From Nostoc sp. FACHB-110 (lineage in GTDB: Bacteria; Cyanobacteriota; Cyanobacteriia; Cyanobacteriales; Nostocaceae), in NCBI RefSeq assembly GCF_014697425.1, contig NZ_JACJRU010000009.1, positions 144,264 to 208,263 of the forward strand: a stretch of DNA of 64,000 nucleotides, in the 5' to 3' direction. Under the pieces are notes generated by a model, which saw nothing but the letters and a program-made list of their open reading frames with translations, made no database searches and was not told the origin of the DNA. Numbering within the stretch: position 1 is the stretch's first letter; each line of letters starts with the position of its first letter. Shown one piece after another: positions 62,535 to 64,000 of this stretch. A program made the translations under genes and the position numbers.

Positions 62535-62949
62535 CACACTTTCTTGACCTGTGACTAAAATCACTCAAAAACTAGACCTGCATCACTGCTCCTCAAGTCC
62601 GTGTAACTTAGCCTTTGGGTGTTGATAATTTATACTTACTAACTTTATAAGCTTTATCTATTTATTAGCAGGTGTGGGGGTTCCAATTATGCTGGAAAAA
62701 CTCTTACTAGCAACTATTCTAACATTTGCTCTGAGCTTAATTGCCGAGATGGGTTGGTCTTCGCCAACTCGTACAAGTAACGAAGTTAATATTGATAACT
62801 CAGGCAAGTTAGCTGTTACGCAATTTTATCAGTAATCTAGGCATCTACTGAGGGCAATCTGCTCAAAGTCTTCATATCATAGGCTGAAGTATAAATTTAT
62901 AGCCTATTTTTGGGTTTTGAGCAGTAAATAAATATTGCAAAACTTAAGT
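62535..62949. other. intergenic region containing a small ORF
   Basis: Apart from the small frame at 62689-62835 the 415 bases hold AT-rich promoter-like sequence. No RNA gene is recognised. Confidence 0.45.
62689..62835 (+). CDS. possible 48-residue exported or anchored peptide
   Basis: MLEKLLLATILTFALSLIAEMGWSSP begins as a signal sequence or membrane anchor; the tail (TRTSNEVNIDNSGKLAVTQFYQ) is polar. A GGGGG run eight bases ahead of the ATG could serve as ribosome-binding site. Length is small but composition is protein-like. Family unknown. Confidence 0.5.
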   Translation: MLEKLLLATILTFALSLIAEMGWSSPTRTSNEVNIDNSGKLAVTQFYQ

Positions 62950-63720
62950 ATGAAAAGCCACATTTTAGCAACAGCGATATTTCTAAGCGCCCTCAGTCTC
63001 AGTCATACTGCCCAAGCAGCAAATTCTGAACATATACACAAGTTATTATCAACTAAACAATGTCAGAACTGTGACTTAACTGGTGCAGGTTTAGTTATGG
63101 CTGATTTATCGGGAGCCAATTTAAGCGGTGCAAATCTCGCTGGGGCAAATCTCAGTCGCGCCAATTTAGCTGGTGCTGATTTGCGGGGTGCAAATTTAAG
63201 TAGTGCGGGATTATTTGGTGCTAATTTAACCGAAGCTAAGTTAAATGGAGCAAATCTGGCTGGTGCAGATTTAAGAAATAGTTATTTAGGCAATGCAGAA
63301 TTTACCAGTGCTTACCTAAGTGGGACTAACTTTCAAGGTGCAATGGGCATACCTTTACAAATTGCCACACCAGAAGAATTTTATGCTTGGGGAATAGCAG
63401 AAGGACAAAAAGGCAACCATCAACAAGCAATTAAGTATTTTGATCAAGCGATCGCAGCTAAACCAGAATACGCTGGAGCTTACCTAGCCCGTGGTGTAGC
63501 TCGTTACCAAATTTTTGATCGTCAAGGTGCTATGGAAGATGCTCAAATAGCCGAAAAGCTATTTAATACTCAACAAAATGGCACAGGAACCCAAACAGCC
63601 CAAGCTTTTATCAAAGAACTGCAAACACCTTATCAAGAAAATGTCACTCAAGGCAAAGGGAGCTTTTTTGATTTTGTCGGCAGTCTTGGCTCAGTATTAT
63701 TACAATTTCTACCTTTTTAA
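62950..63720 (+). CDS. exported pentapeptide-repeat protein with TPR
   Basis: 256 residues from ATG 62950; a TTG at 62935 would precede the signal peptide. Signal [23 protein letters not shown], a CQNCDL-type lead-in, then about 15 pentapeptides A(D/N)LxG ([19 protein letters not shown]) forming a right-handed beta helix, followed by a TPR pair ([23 protein letters not shown]) and a hydrophobic end ([18 protein letters not shown]). Secretion puts it in periplasm or lumen. Function unknown. A perfect hairpin follows at 63721. Confidence 0.88.
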   Translation: MKSHILATAIFLSALSLSHTAQAANSEHIHKLLSTKQCQNCDLTGAGLVMADLSGANLSGANLAGANLSRANLAGADLRGANLSSAGLFGANLTEAKLNGANLAGADLRNSYLGNAEFTSAYLSGTNFQGAMGIPLQIATPEEFYAWGIAEGQKGNHQQAIKYFDQAIAAKPEYAGAYLARGVARYQIFDRQGAMEDAQIAEKLFNTQQNGTGTQTAQAFIKELQTPYQENVTQGKGSFFDFVGSLGSVLLQFLPF

Positions 63721-63756
63721 AATAGTAGAGACGCGAAATTTTGCGTCTCTACTATT
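63721..63756 (+). terminator. 14-bp perfect hairpin after pentapeptide gene
   Basis: AATAGTAGAGACGC (63721-63734) and GCGTCTCTACTATT (63743-63756) pair perfectly around GAAATTTT. It starts right after the stop codon. It belongs to a dispersed Nostoc palindrome family, with a shorter relative at 32087-32110, and may act as a terminator. Confidence 0.65.
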
Positions 63757-63788
63757 GACAATTGACAATTGACTCTCAACTAATGACT
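63757..63788. repeat. TTGACAA heptamer repeat at tenA-like start
   Basis: TGACAATTGACAATTGACTC precedes ATGAC, continuing the repeat class of proB and wecB starts. Confidence 0.6.
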
Positions 63789-63902
63789 CTATCTAACCAA
63801 TTGTGGGCAGCAAATCAAGATTTAGCGCAGGCTTGTCTACAACATCCTTTTGTGCAAGGCATAGCTGACCAAAAGAAGGGGATACAAGCCTCGCCCTTCT
63901 AG
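63783..63902 (+). pseudogene. tenA: tenA-like (thiaminase II) gene interrupted by IS200/IS605 element
   Basis: The frame opens MTLSNQLWAANQDLAQACLQHPFVQGIAD, the N-terminus of TenA/thiaminase II-family proteins (LW..NQ.LA.ACL.HPFVQGIA). After GIAD (63869) the sequence becomes QKKGIQASPF and stops, and that part belongs to the IS end. The rest of the gene should lie beyond the element, outside the window. TenA salvages thiamin degradation products, so loss may affect thiamin recycling. Confidence 0.7.
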
Positions 63903-64000
63903 GGCGAATTTTGATTCTTAATATACGATTTCAAGACTTCAATCGGCGCTCCTCCCACAGAGCAAGCAAAGTAAGAAGGACTCCAGAGATGTTCTGCGTG
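63870..64000 (-). mobile_element. IS200/IS605 family element, right-cut at window edge
   Basis: From about 63870 the sequence leaves tenA. It includes a subterminal hairpin TCGCCCT-TCT-AGGGCGA (63891-63907), as used by TnpA for end recognition, and the 3' end of tnpA. The element continues past 64000. No target duplication would be expected. The junction position is approximate. Confidence 0.75.
63899..64000 (-). CDS. tnpA: IS200/IS605 transposase TnpA, C-terminal part
   Basis: The minus-strand frame reads HAEHLWSPSYFACSVGGAP, then IEVLKSYIKNQNSP and stop at 63899-63901. LWSPSYF and GGAP.EV...YI..Q are the C-terminal pattern of Y1 single-strand transposases of this family. The stop lies inside the terminal hairpin. 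The catalytic HUH and Tyr motifs lie outside the window, so integrity cannot be judged. Confidence 0.8.
   Translation of the reverse strand, partial: HAEHLWSPSYFACSVGGAPIEVLKSYIKNQNSP

Noticed and set aside
63578..63772. 64-residue frame overlapping pentapeptide gene
   Set aside because: Shadow of the pentapeptide/TPR gene extending into the palindrome.

Overview
The window comes from a filamentous, probably heterocyst-forming cyanobacterium (Nostocales, Nostoc/Anabaena/Calothrix-like). The evidence is dense HIP1 octamers (GCGATCGC), moderate-to-low GC, many short heptanucleotide-type repeats between genes, and cyanobacterial families such as DUF3727, DUF4327, YqeG-HAD, a probable PatD heterocyst-frequency protein, Uma2 nucleases, FHA-kinase and PP2C proteins, and a KaiB-domain protein next to PilT. 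There is no phage, plasmid or CRISPR signature. Most of the window is chromosomal housekeeping DNA, with accessory patches at about 24.3-26.6 kb and 57.7-64 kb.

Layout. 0-2.5 kb: end of a DUF3727 gene, YqeG phosphatase, proB. 2.9-8.3 kb: orphan fused peptide-type ABC ATPase, a PIN/antitoxin pair, a DHA2 efflux pump divergent from its likely TetR repressor, a PatD-like gene. 8.6-16.3 kb: bifunctional (p)ppGpp enzyme, then two large glycosyltransferases that share an unrecognised domain, and a small TPR protein. 17-23.3 kb: signalling block (DUF4327, FHA-Ser/Thr kinase, PP2C phosphatase, PAS histidine kinase) and an RluE-type pseudouridine synthase. 23.4-26.6 kb: exported phosphodiester glycosidase, a Uma2 gene bracketed by 57-bp direct repeats, and a coupled two-gene AT-rich unit ending in a DUF2726 nuclease-like protein. 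26.75-32.8 kb: TPP riboswitch-thiC, pyrE, two exported/anchored proteins of unknown role, a CAT-anticodon tRNA, a CNNM/CorC-type membrane protein and queC. 33.3-41.4 kb: Gfo/Idh oxidoreductase, FHA protein, copper-type P-ATPase carrying in-frame repeat insertions, small membrane proteins, CPBP protease. 41.6-47.2 kb: orphan C5-DNA methyltransferase, KaiB-fusion protein with pilT, small membrane protein, wecB. 47.3-57.7 kb: Rpn/DUF4351 protein, glgA, hemC, LprI-like protein, a lipid kinase-metallophosphoesterase pair and a 1041-residue membrane protein made of about seven repeats. 57.9-64 kb: VapBC, DUF29, a 157-residue unknown, DUF3800, a second Uma2, three arrays of a 21-bp repeat, a gene remnant, a pentapeptide/TPR protein, and a tenA-like gene cut by an IS200/IS605 element at the window edge.

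Links between genes. thiC is under a TPP riboswitch, and the broken gene at the right edge looks like tenA (thiamin salvage), so the IS may affect thiamin recycling. The kinase and phosphatase at 17.3-20.6 kb form an opposed pair with related zinc-ribbon modules. The lipid kinase and metallophosphoesterase are six bases apart and probably cotranscribed. pilT and the KaiB-fusion gene are 43 bases apart on one strand.

The best candidates for undescribed biology are the KaiB fusion beside pilT, the 21-bp arrays and 57-bp repeats that bracket both Uma2 genes, the two-gene DUF2726 unit, the domain shared by the two glycosyltransferases, and the repeat membrane protein. All calls come from reading the sequence; no database search was run.
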